Positions 32,201-42,144 of a stretch of 64,000 nt of DNA are shown here, in pieces. A model generated the notes under the pieces. It saw nothing but the letters and a program-made list of their open reading frames with translations, had not been told where the DNA came from and did no database searches. The position numbers and the translations under genes are program-made. The stretch is from NCBI GenBank assembly GCA_032158295.1, contig CM063249.1:21516270-21580269 (forward strand), in the 5' to 3' direction. Numbering within the stretch: position 1 is the stretch's first letter; every line of letters starts with the position of its first letter. The stretch is from Pycnopodia helianthoides. Its lineage: Eukaryota > Echinodermata > Asteroidea > Forcipulatida > Asteriidae.

Positions 32201-32690
32201 CAGGTAATACTTAACAAGCAGGACAGTTCTTTTCAGAACTAAAAAGTGGGGTTGGGTGAAATGGATGGCTAGTGCGTAAAGGGCTTGCCGCTCACCACTG
32301 TGGCCCTGGTTTGATTCCTGGCTAGGGCCATAATGTGATTAGAGTGGATTTTTGGTTCTCTCTGACATCTCTGACATACTGCGATGGTTTTTTCTGAGCT
32401 CTCCGGTTTCCTCAATCTGGAAAAGTCAAACGCTTTTTAATGGGTGGCTTGCCGCCAAAGGCGCCCTTGCATGCCTGCAGGTTGAACATGTTGTAGCTGC
32501 ATCCATTGCAGTTCAGCTTCTCAGCTGCGAGTAAGGATGATTGTTCTCCCAAATTATCATTATTAAAAATTCCCCTGATTTCTGAAATCTACTCTGTGGT
32601 AGCAGAAAAATAGCAAGACAAGGTCGTATAAGAACAATCTACAAAGCACAGTAGATCTAATCACATGGTTGTTGTTACAACAAACCAATT
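32201..32690. mobile_element. Family D foldback element split by a SINE
   Basis: 32201-32249 (GGTAATACTTAACAAGCAGG, CAGTTCTTTTCAGAACTAA) and 32566-32690 (TTCTGAAATCTACTCTGTGG, AGCAAGACAAGGTCGTATAAG, ACAAAGCACAGTAGATC) are consecutive pieces of family D as seen at 52790-52940. About 300 bp of SINE-like DNA interrupts them. The left arm is missing. Confidence 0.75.
32250..32550 (+). repeat. SINE-like insertion inside the family D element
   Basis: tRNA-like head with GGATGGCTAGTGCGTAAAGG and CCCTGGTTTGATTCCTGGC (box B-like), and a body with TTTCTGAGCTCTCCGGTTTC. No second copy was noticed in the window, so the family is not defined here. Confidence 0.55.
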
Positions 32691-32863
32691 ATGAATTACT
32701 GGGTAATTGATATCAGATAACAAAAAAGTCACCACAAATGTTATTTGGGAAATGTCTGGCCATAATTACAGAGTGTGCATTTATACCACAGGTCACTTTG
32801 GTTGTTGCAACCGCTTATTTCTTCTGTTTTGTCACAAATTTTTTCTTCTCTTTTCCAACTCAG

Positions 32864-32939
32864 CTCCTGGCGACAACTGACTTCCACGACCGTAGAAAGA
32901 TCCGTTCGGCCATCAGAGAACTGAGGATAAAGAAACTAG
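32864..32939 (+). CDS. SMTN: Smoothelin exon b: repeat 2 core
   Basis: 76 nt, enters in phase 0 and leaves in phase 1 (acceptor TTCCAACTCAG|, donor CTAG|GTTTGT). Encodes LLATTDFHDRRKIRSAIREL-RIKKL plus the first base of a Gly codon. It completes the repeat begun by ADEETLSNM in exon a. It has exactly the same length and phases as exons d and h, which fixes the donor even though GTTTGT departs from the usual GTRAGT. Among the five cores it is closest to the vertebrate smoothelin N-terminal repeat as I remember it. Confidence 0.92.
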
Positions 32940-33454
32940 GTTTGTCCAATTTACTTTCTTGAAACTCAATTTTTGCATACTTTGATTGCATCCTTACTGT
33001 ATTTGTTTCAGCATCCACGTTCAAGTTTAACCTTAGCAGACTCAGATCTTCCAAAATCCTCTACAGGAAATTGTTTGACTTTGTAGGATTTGGTACTGCA
33101 GGGCAAAGTAGCGTCTCCTCTGCCCAATTACTACTCTCTGTGACCACTTTGCTCATTTTGGGGGCAATGTCACCCCTCACTGTAAAGATTTGCCTAGACT
33201 GGTCCCCTGTCTTAAGGATAAAGACAGGCACTGGTCTTACAGGCCCAAAGATTTAGTTGGATAAACATGCAGAAACTGGTAGTAATTGGTATGCTTTCCA
33301 TATCTGTGTTATGATTGGTCCATAATGATTTGTCAGCTACCACTTTTGATCTTCTGCACGTGTGCATAATGCTTGTAAGTAATGTTCTATTCACTATGTA
33401 ATGTGTGTATAGACTACAAATCTCTGTTTGGTCCATGTGAATGGGATGCGAGGT
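32940..33454. other. Intron; no gene recognised
   Basis: Continues open past the donor for only four codons (LSNLLS-stop). No repeats recognised. Confidence 0.55.
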
Positions 33455-33720
33455 CAAAGATGCATCTGGTAGAGCTTTGGTTCAAGTCCTGGTCTTGATA
33501 CTTGTGTCCTCGAGATTATTGCTTTGTCCTTCAGATGGGTCATAAAGCTTTAGTTCCTATGTGTTGTGTAATGCACATAAATAATCCAGTACACTTATCA
33601 TTAAGAGAAGGAGTTTGCCCCAGTGTTTTCTGGTTGGGCTGGCTGCAGATTGCGCCACAATTAGTGAGGACTACACCAGTAAAATGTTTGTGCTTTGGGA
33701 TCAGACATTTGGGTGTTGAG
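33455..33720 (+). repeat. SINE-like element (family S4)
   Basis: GGTTCAAGTCCTGGTCTTGA, CTTTAGTTCCTATGTGTTGT, AGAGAAGGAGTTTGCCCC and GCTGGCTGCAGATTGCGCC match 36975-37385 in order. The open frames at 33502-33774 on both strands lie over this copy and are not genes. Confidence 0.7.
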
Positions 33721-34325
33721 TTAAAATTTTTAGGGTTCACTGAAATTCATAATTTATTTTTGCTAAATAAGTGAGCTCCAAATATTGATTGAAATTTGTT
33801 TAAATTCAGTTAGTTCCAGCTGTAGACAGGAGGCTTACACCAAAGTGAAGGATGGGCAGGAAGATGGGGGGGTTACTCTATGTACTGGATTTTTTAAGCA
33901 CTTAGCATGTATTTTTAAAACCCCGGCAGGCTTGGCGGCTAGCCATGGTATAATTGGGAGTCAGTTTCCTGCAATGTTATGAATGTCACTTCAATTCAGT
34001 GTAGTAGTTCACCTATAGTACCTGGCTCAGCACCTGGCCACATCACAGTGGGGTCCTGACCTTATTATTTCAGCAATTTCTTCGGGTTCTTTTTGGTCAT
34101 GAATCAAAAGATGATTATAGGTAAACGTAAATAGATAATATCCTTTTTTCTGTGGGTGAGCAACGGGAAAACTCAAGAGGGCAGCAGACATATTCAGACC
34201 TTTGTTTATATTAATATCAAGAGTCGAGGATGTGATATTTCAGGATTTCTAAAAACTCCTTGCACCTTTACAATTTTAAGTCATAAACCCCAGGGAAACT
34301 GACTGGGTGAATTTCAAATAATTTT
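33721..34325. other. Intron; no gene recognised
   Basis: No shared repeats except CCAGGGAAACTGACTGGGTG at about 34292, the outer end of family S3. Confidence 0.5.
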
Positions 34326-34545
34326 GAGTTCAACAAAGAAAATTGACCAGAGCGGGATTTGACACTCTACCAACTGAGCTATATAATATCCCTATGTTGG
34401 CGATCTCCCTATTTAGTTAAAATATTGACAAAATAGGGAGACTTCAAACATAGGGCTAGATAGCTTAGTTGGTAGAGCCCCAGCATGTTAATCCGGAGGT
34501 CGTTGGTTAAAATCCCACTCTAGTCAATTTTTCTTTGTTCAACCC
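34326..34545. repeat. Inverted pair of tRNA-like SINE heads (family S3)
   Basis: 34326-34414 is a reverse copy and 34430-34545 a forward copy, 15 bases apart. The forward copy keeps a tRNA-like order: GGGCTAGATAGCTTAGTTGG (box A), GAGGTCGTTGGTTAAAATCC (box B, one base from GGTTNNANTCC). The reverse copy has lost about 23 bases between its box B and box A. The pair would form a long hairpin. Confidence 0.8.
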
Positions 34546-34562
34546 AAATTTATTTTTTTAAA

Positions 34563-34935
34563 TTTGAAAAAAGTAAAGCAGTCACTTCAGGGAGAAAGAA
34601 GTAGTCCACATGGTGTGTCCAAACCTGTTGTTTTGCCCTCACAGGATAGACAATGTGATGTGTTTTTTAAGTAGGAACTGTATTGTAGGTTTTTGACATT
34701 GTAGGATTAACCCCACCAAATTTTTTACAAGAAAGATTAAGAAAAGGGATAATAGAAAACAATAGGGGAAAGCCCACAATGTCACTCAATTAAAGATGCC
34801 TGTCTTTCCGGTGATGCACACAGTCTGTAAACTTCCTGCTACATCTGGGATGTTCTGGTTCTAGATTAAGGGGGAATCCACTCAGACCTGGAGGCCATTT
34901 TCAGAAATTTTTACATTTGTCAAATCTCATCCTTA
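34563..34935 (+). repeat. Family L dispersed repeat, interrupted
   Basis: 34563-34650 (AAAGTAAAGCAGTCACTTCAG, GGGAGAAAGAAGTAGTCC) and 34795-34935 (TCTTTCCGGTGATGCACACA, CATTTTCAGAAATTTTTACA) are in the same order as the continuous copy at 45803-46012. About 145 bp of other sequence lies between. Confidence 0.65.
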
Positions 34936-35048
34936 AAAGGTACACAAGACAAGGAAGAGTAGACTAGGGAGGCTGTGAATGAAACAAAAGAGAGACTTTG
35001 GCTGTGGAAAAAATGTTTGAAGAGCGGCCATTTTCAGTGATCTGACAT

Positions 35049-35222
35049 TGGACTTTATGCATATGACGTCATTAGAGTAGGGCGCCCCCAGCCAGAGGTC
35101 AAAAGAAGGTTGCTTATTGGCTCATCCTGCGCGTCGCGCGTACATAGCTGTGCGTTTTCCATTGTTGTATCATCGTTTTACCTCTAAGATGGCAGTGTGA
35201 TGACGTCAATGCATAAGGTCCA
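35049..35222. mobile_element. Family M TIR element with CRE-like ends
   Basis: 174 bp. Left end TGGACTTTATGCATATGACG-TCA and right end TGACGTCAATGCATAAGGTC-CA are imperfect inverses. Each end carries TGACGTCA, the consensus cAMP-response element octamer (35064-35071 and 35201-35208). The interior is GC-rich (GCGCGTCGCGCG near 35131). One copy noticed. Confidence 0.7.
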
Positions 35223-36974
35223 TAGCCACTGGTGAAGCCATTAATCTGAACACAGCCTTAGTAAGAAACATTTTGCAAACAGCTAAGTATACAAGTGGGG
35301 TTGGATTCAACACTTCTTCAACTAATAAACTTGAAACAAAGCTGAATTGAGCCTCAAAACCCACCAAAACCTGAAGAGTAATGTCTTCAGCTGTTAATTC
35401 ATTATCATATCTCCAGAACAAAACAATTAATTGTTTGTGCCAGTACAGGTCAGTCAGTGAACCCCCCTATGATATTTAGTGCCACCAGGTTCCACTGTTA
35501 TACCTCACAATATGTCACCAAGTTCCTCTTGAGTTATCACTCAGACAACAGTTCTTTTGTTTTAGCCATAATGACCTTGGCATTTGACCTACGTCATTGG
35601 AAAGGTCTTTGAAAAAAAAACGAACATTCATTTCATGACATCACACGTGATGGAGTCATCGTAGGTAACACTGTCATCTGGTATCATGACTGATGTACTT
35701 TGAATCTTGAATTTTGAATCTTCAATTTTGAGACATCAATCATAAAGCATAAAACTTAATTCTTGTACCATTTCCGAAGCATGTCTAGTGTTTGTGATGT
35801 TGCAAACACTGAATTTCTAGTTTGTTATTATTTCCACTATGTTTTCTACCTTACGTAGCATGCAGTGGATAAGTCTATAAAGTTGTTCTTATGTACTTAT
35901 GTGCAGGACCTGCCTATAAAAGGCAGAATACCAGTGATGATGATCATCCCCTCAAATAAACCAAAACTGACTACTTTAATTGCTGTTTCTTTTTAAAACA
36001 AAGAATAAACTACAAACAAAAGTTTGGGGGTTTATTTCATTTTTAAGATTCCCATAACACGCTGTGGTAAATGTTTTGTGACTTTGACAGTTTCCCACTG
36101 AACAAGCGTGTTCCGTGTTGCCATTGTAAACAATGAACCCTGTGAACCACATTTACATACAGGACCTTTCACGTGCCCTGGCCAACCCACTTCCTCTTCG
36201 GAAATGGGTCGATACCAGAGTTGATTTTTGACATCAACAATGTTTACTCACCTTTCAAAGAGTTCTATTTCCAGGGCTATCCACATACAGGAAGATGGCA
36301 GTTCCTTTGACCCTTATAGATATAAACCAACGTAGTCTATTGCCTAAGACATCCAGTGACTAAATCCTGCATGAACAGATTATTTTTGTCTCAATCTCCG
36401 CAAAGTCTGTACACTTTTAGTGTCTCATTAAACCTGGCGATTATATGCATTCGGAAAGCTGTGTTTTTGGGAGAATGTTCTGAAATCTTGTTGACGCCAT
36501 GGTGGGTACAGTTCGCATTCGAGGGAGGAGGGACTTTAAGGGGCTGGTGTCATTTTGGATTGGGCGAAATGACAGACCTGGTGAGTTGGTTTTCAAAGAT
36601 TTTTTCCTGAAATAGCACTTTGGTTTGATGAGCTTGTAGGGCAGATCTAGAGGGTCTGTTTAGTTTTGGAACTTGCAGTTTCCATAAAGTGACTCGCGAT
36701 GGTTGTTGTATAATGTTCGTTAAGCCAAAAGCCCCACTAAATCATTTACAGTCATTATTATTTATTATTATTTTATTATTTAATCAGCAATAACAAAATT
36801 GCAAAATAAAAATAAAGCAAAACTACCAGCTGGGTGACGGGCACCAAGTTATGTAAACTAATCACTGAGATACGTAGAACCTCTACACCAAACCTGATAA
36901 ATTAATTGTTATTATAAAATATAGAAAATGGTTGTTGTGGTAATTGATTTTTGGTAGTATAGAAAGCTGACAGC
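35223..36974. other. Intron; no gene recognised
   Basis: A TTA-rich microsatellite at about 36753-36782. Short frames at 35206-35421 (minus) and 36356-36610 (plus) have no domain. Confidence 0.5.
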
Positions 36975-37385
36975 TAGTTGTGGCCGAGCAGTCAAGTGCA
37001 CTTGATTCAAGCTCCGGTGTTTCTGGTCAGCAGAGTGTGGGTTTGAGACCTGGTCTTGACACTTGTGTCCTTCAGCAAGACACTTAACCATCATTGCTTC
37101 CTCCTTCGGATGTGATGTAAAGCCATAGGTCCCATGTGTTGTGTAATGCACGTAAAAGAACCCAGTACACTTGTCCTTAACAGAAGGGGTTTGCCCTGGT
37201 ATTTTCTGGTATGTTTGGCTGCAAATTGCGCCACAGCATCTTGTAAACTGTTACATATGTAAATAAATGGTCATATGTTTCGAACATAGCCTGCATACCT
37301 TGTTGAGAAAATAATGAGCGCTATAAGACGCCCTTGGGTGTGATAAGCCCTATATCAGAACTACTTATTAATATTGTCAAGGAAA
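36975..37385 (+). repeat. SINE-like element (family S4), near complete
   Basis: Head TTGTGGCCGAGCAGTCAAG with GTGGGTTTGAGACCTGG (box B-like). Then TGTGTCCTTCAGCAAGACAC, GTGTTGTGTAATGCACGTAA, GAAGGGGTTTGCCCTGG, GCAAATTGCGCCACAGC and an end with CTATAAGACGCCCTTGGG and TAAGCCCTATATCAGAAC. Used as the reference copy for family S4 in this window. Confidence 0.8.
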
Positions 37386-37814
37386 ATGAAACTTACCCAT
37401 CTATTTATCAAGAAACCATGTATAAAAACAAGTCCCAAGAAAGTTAGAATGGACATGAAGGACATTTTGGGTGATTTAAAAGAAGGTCGCAGGAGTTTAT
37501 TATGTTGTTTAGTTCATCGTCACTGCATTAGTTAGTCTTCCTGACTTGTGTATTTGAAGACTGAGCTTCCATGATTAGCCAATTAGCTGAGGTTTCAAAC
37601 GAAGAATTTTAGTGAGCGAATTAAAACCCTGTGTGAAATGCAGGCCTGGGTATGTAGCTGTGTTCACCTTGTTTACAATTATATAGGCGCAATGTAAACA
37701 AATGGGTCTTATATTTTGAACACAGCTCTGCATACCTTGTTGAAAAAATAATGAGTGCCTTGAGATGGTTGTATGTGTTCACCTTGTGTTAATTGAGCCC
37801 TATGTGGCAATATC
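37386..37814. other. Intron; SINE-tail-like scraps
   Basis: 37625-37805 contains phrases like the S4 tail (GAACACAGCTCTGCATACCT-TGTTGA, AATAATGAGTGCCTTGAGATG, GAGCCCTATGTGG), so it is probably a 3' fragment of another copy. Confidence 0.5.
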
Positions 37815-38012
37815 CCAGGCTCGATGTCATTGAGGTGCATAAAAAGTTGTTAAGCACAATGCAATTATGCTTACCATATTAAGGTTACCAGCCAAAATGC
37901 CATTTAACATATGTACCATCTGTCCTGGTGCTGGTATACTGTACTGTTTTTTGTATACATTTTGTTTGCTATAAAGCAGACAATTTTTAAGCAGTGTTTT
38001 TTATTTGAGCCC
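37815..38012. mobile_element. Family B TIR element (copy 5), diverged
   Basis: Internal order GTTAAGCACAAT, GGTTACCAGCCAAAATGCC, CTGGTGCTGG, AAGCAGACAATTTTTAAGC matches family B. The ends (CCAGGCTCGATGTCATTGAG and TTATTTGAGCCC) are eroded. A further fragment may follow at about 38030 (CAGGGCCCAATGTCATT). Confidence 0.6.
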
Positions 38013-38372
38013 AGTGTATAGCAATATCCAGGGCCCAATGTCATTAAAGGTGCACACAAACCTGTGAATGGTTTCCCTTTTCTTTTATTTAGCAGACAAT
38101 GTTGCAGCAATATTTTCTATGGCATTTGGCCAGGTTCGATGTGTAAAAGGAAAAGGAAATTGAACGGTTAATGCACAAAGGTTTAATGACACTCTAATCT
38201 GTGGATTGTCCAGTTCGGATATTACATTAACCTTGTGTGAGAAATTAGATTAATGAGGGGCTACCCTGGATCAGTAAGAACAATCCTAGAGGCCCTTAGG
38301 GGCTAAGGACAAAGAAAGAAGGAGGGTGTTGACCCCTCTGGCATACTAGGGATCAGTTTCACAAAACTCTCA

Positions 38373-38500
38373 GGCTGTGTCTGAATTTGCATTGATGGTT
38401 ACGGCTACGGCTGTTGCTAAGGATGTTGCTAAGGGCAGCCGGTGCTTCAACGCAGGATGACACTGGGATCCAGTTGTAGCCATAGCTTCCTATTCGGCCA
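38373..38500. mobile_element. Family C TIR element (copy 1)
   Basis: Begins GGCTGTGTCTGAATTTGC, followed by TACGGCTACGGCTG, and ends CAGTTGTAGCCATAGCTTCCTATTCGGCC. The ends are inverse to each other. About 128 bp, GC-rich. Confidence 0.75.
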
Positions 38501-38535
38501 CTGCCTCAGATTAATTTTAATATGAATTGTCAATA

Positions 38536-38660
38536 AGGCCGTGTCAGAATTGGCTGCTATGGATTCAGCTTTGGCTGAATCGCCACGTCATCATGCTTCC
38601 TCAGCGACACCCTTAGCAACATTCCTAGCCATAGCTGTAGCCGCCAATTCGGATTTGGCC
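38536..38660. mobile_element. Family C TIR element (copy 2)
   Basis: Begins AGGCCGTGTCAGAATTGGCT and ends TAGCTGTAGCCGCCAATTCGGATTTGGCC. About 125 bp; the interior has GCCACGTCATCATGCTTCC, also seen in copy 3 at 42444. Confidence 0.75.
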
Positions 38661-39037
38661 CAACTGCCATAGTGATTTGATCAGTTTTTGCTTAGTAGTT
38701 AAGATTGATACATGTCTTAAGATCAATCTTGGGTGCAGCTCTTTGTGAAACTGAACCAGGAGCCACCCCCTCTCCATTTTGAAGATTTATTAATATAATA
38801 TGCACGTTAAAAGCTTCCCAAATCAAAGTTCAGTAAGACACTGCTAGAATTGAAACCTGATGCCATTAATAAGTTCAGCAGATATATAAAAAGAAAACAA
38901 ATTTTAGGTCGTGTAAAAACTATTTCTGTCCCAGTGAAAGTTCTGAGCTACTAGACCTTAGCTCTTGTGTAGATTTCTGGGAATCGAGCCCTGCACACTT
39001 TTTCTTATACAAAGCATCAAACTCTCAGTGAGACATT

Positions 39038-39231
39038 ACACTCTAAAATTTTCTGTCTCAGAATTGACTTGAATTCCGGGTCTCATGAGGCCTGACCCAT
39101 TTCAGGGTCAGTATGACCTGGAATCTGTTTGAAAATGATCTGAAACTCCAGTCAAAATCCAATTTTGTTACCAGTTTCCAGGTCAAGAAGCTGACCCCAA
39201 AATGTTCTCACCCAGGAGTTTTTAGAGTGTA
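39038..39231. mobile_element. Family O TIR element, TA-flanked
   Basis: Left CACTCTAAAA and right TTTTAGAGTG with TA immediately outside both, fitting a TA target duplication. The inner parts also pair loosely (AGGTCATACTGACCC / GGTCAAGAAGCTGACCCC). About 190 bp, no open frame. Confidence 0.75.
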
Positions 39232-39684
39232 GAAGCAGCTACAGACTCCGGAAGCAATGTGTGCACCATTTTCATGGACCACGCTTGCCCTTTGCCGGCT
39301 TTGGTTGACTTCAAAGACAAAATTAAGATGCACAGATTTTTTTTGTAAACTCAGGGCAAGACAGCACCTTTTGTTACAGACACGTGTAGTAAAAAAGAAA
39401 ACAAATCTGTTCGGACTGACACTTTAAACATAGAGCAGGTGTAATCATCACTTTCGTCAATAGAGGTACCCAGAAATAGCTCTTTGGTGGCAAACCACAG
39501 TTGCAATATTGTCTATTTATAACTCAGCTTGTAATCCTATGACTTTCCTAGTAGGCTTGACTCATCATCAGGATTTTTAGTAGTAGATCTCTCCATGTTG
39601 TGACTCAGACAACGGGGCTTGTATAACTCCGAACCAACAATATTTACACTCAAGTTGTTAAAAATTCTTTGATGCTTGTGAGTT
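39232..39684. other. Intron; no gene recognised
   Basis: No shared repeats seen. Confidence 0.5.
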
Positions 39685-40360
39685 TAAGTAATAAACCACA
39701 AGGGAAACTGACTAGGTACATACATGTATAAAACACTTTTAGGTCAACAAAGAAAAATTGACTCAAACTGGATTTGGAACTCCGGTGCTCTACAAACAGC
39801 TTTCTAGCCTTATGTTGGCTGTCTTCCTATTGTGTCAATATCTTGGGGGCGCCAGTTAGAAGTCAAACAACCTTATTCCGCAGTATAGACAGGGATCCTG
39901 CCCAGGTTATGGTACAACCTGGAAGCAACAGTAAGGGGATCACCTTAATGGGCTGCAACTTTTGTTTTAAATATCAGGTAATAAACCACAAGGGAAACCG
40001 ACTGGGTACTAGAAGTTTTGGTGAACCAAGAAGTTTTGGTGAACCAGTGCTCTACAGCTTTTTAGCCTTATGTTGGCTGCCCCATAAGTTTGTCTAAAGG
40101 TAATATTATACTGCAGTGTAGCCAGGGTCTATGGTACAACCTGGGAAGGGGCAGTAGGGGGATCACCATAAGGGGATGCGACTTCTTTAAATATCAAGTA
40201 ATAAAACCATAGGGGAACTGACTGGCTACATTATTGTAAATCGATTTTAAGTGAACAAGGAAAGGTAACTAGAACGGGATGTGAACCTGGGACCTCAGGA
40301 TTTAAGTGCCGGTGCTCTACCAATTAAGCTTTCTAATCCTATGTTGGCTCATTAATTTAT
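39685..40360 (-). repeat. Three tandem family S3 units
   Basis: AGTAATAAACCACAAGGGAA (39686), GGTAATAAACCACAAGGGAA (about 39978) and AGTAATAAAACCATAGGGGA (about 40198) start three units of about 290, 220 and 165 bp. Units 1 and 3 contain SINE heads in reverse (GTGCTCTAC...GCTTTCTAGCCTTATGTTGG). Unit 2 is shortened and has AGAAGTTTTGGTGAACCA duplicated. The 107-codon plus frame at 39774-40097 covers units 1 and 2 and is not a gene. Confidence 0.75.
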
Positions 40361-40379
40361 CCACACTTTTATGTTACCC

Positions 40380-40960
40380 AACTTGTACAGAAACTTACAA
40401 ACCTTTAAAAGGTGAAGCTCAATCAATCTTCGGAGTTGCAAGAAAATAGTGGAAAAAAACCCAATATATTTTCACTGTTTTGAAATATCAGGTGTTGGAC
40501 TCGCCAGACTAAAGCTAATTGTTTTACTCATTTCTCTCCAGTGAGGTTTGCGGAGACACCGTGTACATAAAACTCTGTCTATTAGTTGTGGGGTTTACTC
40601 ATTTCTCAAAAAGTGTAGTATTTCAGGCAAAAATATTTAAAGGGAACTTGGTTTTCCAGCATGACTATCTTTATACTACATCAGCTATGGGTTGCACAGG
40701 AGATTCATCACAGTGTACATGGCTGATCTTTTGTGCAAAACTATGCACTATTTTCTTGATATTTTGTCAAAAGTAACATTCCATGCCCAAACCAGGCACT
40801 TCCTGCCAAAACTCAAAACTCATCATATTAGGCCTTTAGATGAGAAAAAGAGCTTTCAAATAACACCTAATTGTGGCCCAGTGAGATAAGATTTTCACAA
40901 CAAACAGAATGTTTAAGACATCACATCAAATTGATATCAAGGCTGATGTTTCGGTAGTCT
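40380..40960 (-). repeat. Family Q dispersed repeat (copy 2)
   Basis: Inverse of 28795-29345 over most of its length. It contains a piece related to foldback family K at about 40540-40600. Confidence 0.7.
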
Positions 40961-40969
40961 CCACTTATA

Positions 40970-41325
40970 AAGGCAGGATATACTTTTGGTAATTGTCAAA
41001 GACTAGTATCCCCACTTGGTGTATTCCAACATATGCATAAATTAACAAGCCTGTGAACATTTGGGCTCAATTGGTCAATGAAGTTGCAAGAAAACAATTT
41101 AAAAAAACACCCTTGTTGCATAGAATTGTGTGCTTTCAAATGCCTGAGAAAGGCCTCAAACCAGAAAACCTTTCTCATTTTAGTGAGAAATTACCTTGTT
41201 CTCAAAAACTACATTACCTCAGAGGGAGTCGTTTCTCACAATGTTTTATGCTCTCAGGTGCTCCTTACCAAGTAAGTTTATGGTGATGTATTTCTTGAGA
41301 TATTACCAAAAGTATCCACTGCCTT
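40970..41325 (+). mobile_element. Family A MITE, full-length reference copy
   Basis: 356 bp; begins AAGGCAGGATATACTTTTGG and ends CCAAAAGTATCCACTGCCTT, with TA on both sides. Internal landmarks: CAACATATGCATAAATTAAC, GGGCTCAATTGGTCAATGAA, TGCTTTCAAATGCCTGAGAA, CAGAGGGAGTCGTTTCTCAC. No transposase. Seven copies or fragments were seen in the window. Confidence 0.85.
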
Positions 41326-41960
41326 TAATGCCATTTAACTATTTCAGAGAAAATAGAAAAAATTGATGTGGGGCCTCAAAGTACTCAGGCCGGGAATTGT
41401 ATCTTTGAGAGGGCAAGGCCATTTTTATTTTGCTAAGGGCACCTCCAATGGAATATCTTAAAGTCTATTGGAAACTTTGGAAGGGCAACAAGCCATTGGT
41501 TACATACAATTCCAGGCCTGAATGAACATGTGCTGTTTGTCGTTAACGAGATAATTTCAGTAGCTGTTACCAGTTTACAGATCTTGAAAACTGAACCTTA
41601 CTCAAAGATACAATTCCCGGCCTGAGTACTTGTGAGGCCTCACATCAAAATCATGCACTTCTCTGAAATAGTTAAATGGCATTAAAGGCAGTGGATACTT
41701 TTGGTAATATCTCAAGAAATACATTACCGGTACCATAAAAAACTTACTTGGTAAGAAGCACCTGAGAGCTGTTGATAGTATACAACATTGTGAGAAATGA
41801 CTCCCTCTGAAGTAATGTAGTTTCTGAGAACAAGGTAATTTCTCACTAAAATATTTGAGTCTGAGAAAGTCTTCAGGCATGAAGCCTTTCTCAGGCATTT
41901 GAAAGCACACAACTCTATGCAACATGGTGTTTTTTTCTTTAATTATTTTCTTGCAACTTC
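41080..41960. repeat. Large imperfect palindrome, arms about 330-360 bp
   Basis: Arms at 41080-41409 and 41601-41960 are inverted copies, spaced by 191 bp. Each arm contains most of a family A MITE plus about 80 bp of non-MITE flank (ATGCCATTTAACTATTTCAG ... CAGGCCGGGAATTGTATCTTTGAG). The arm identity therefore extends past the transposon end, so this is an inverted duplication of a locus, not two independent insertions. The spacer begins with a family G piece (41405-41500). Confidence 0.85.
41685..41960 (-). mobile_element. Family A MITE in the right palindrome arm
   Basis: Begins AAGGCAGTGGATACTTTTGG preceded by TA; ends near CTTGCAACTTC, lacking the last 80 bp or so of a full copy. It carries GTACC inserted near 41730, absent from the left arm. 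Confidence 0.8.
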
Positions 41961-42144
41961 AGAATACTTTATGGTTATATTTATTCTGTTATTTTGGTTT
42001 CTCCCTAACACCTAGATGTGTTATAAGCACTTTATAATCAGTGCATATCACACAGACAAAATGCACAGATCCTGTTGAAAAAAAAAATCACCTGGCTATA
42101 CAACTCTAGTGGGATATGAACCATGATGTCTAGAGAAGACATGA

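Larger units (their letters stand above)
38350..38761 (+). mobile_element. Family B2 element split by two family C elements
   Basis: The left end GATCAGTTTCACAAAACTCT and right part (TTAAGATTGATACATGTC, TCTTTGTGAAACTGAACC) form inverted termini of a B2 element. Between them sit two family C copies (38373-38500 and 38536-38660). Confidence 0.7.

Noticed and set aside
34440..34515. Functional tRNA gene
   Set aside because: Boxes A and B are present but the acceptor stem ends do not pair well and the unit continues into a SINE family found many times.
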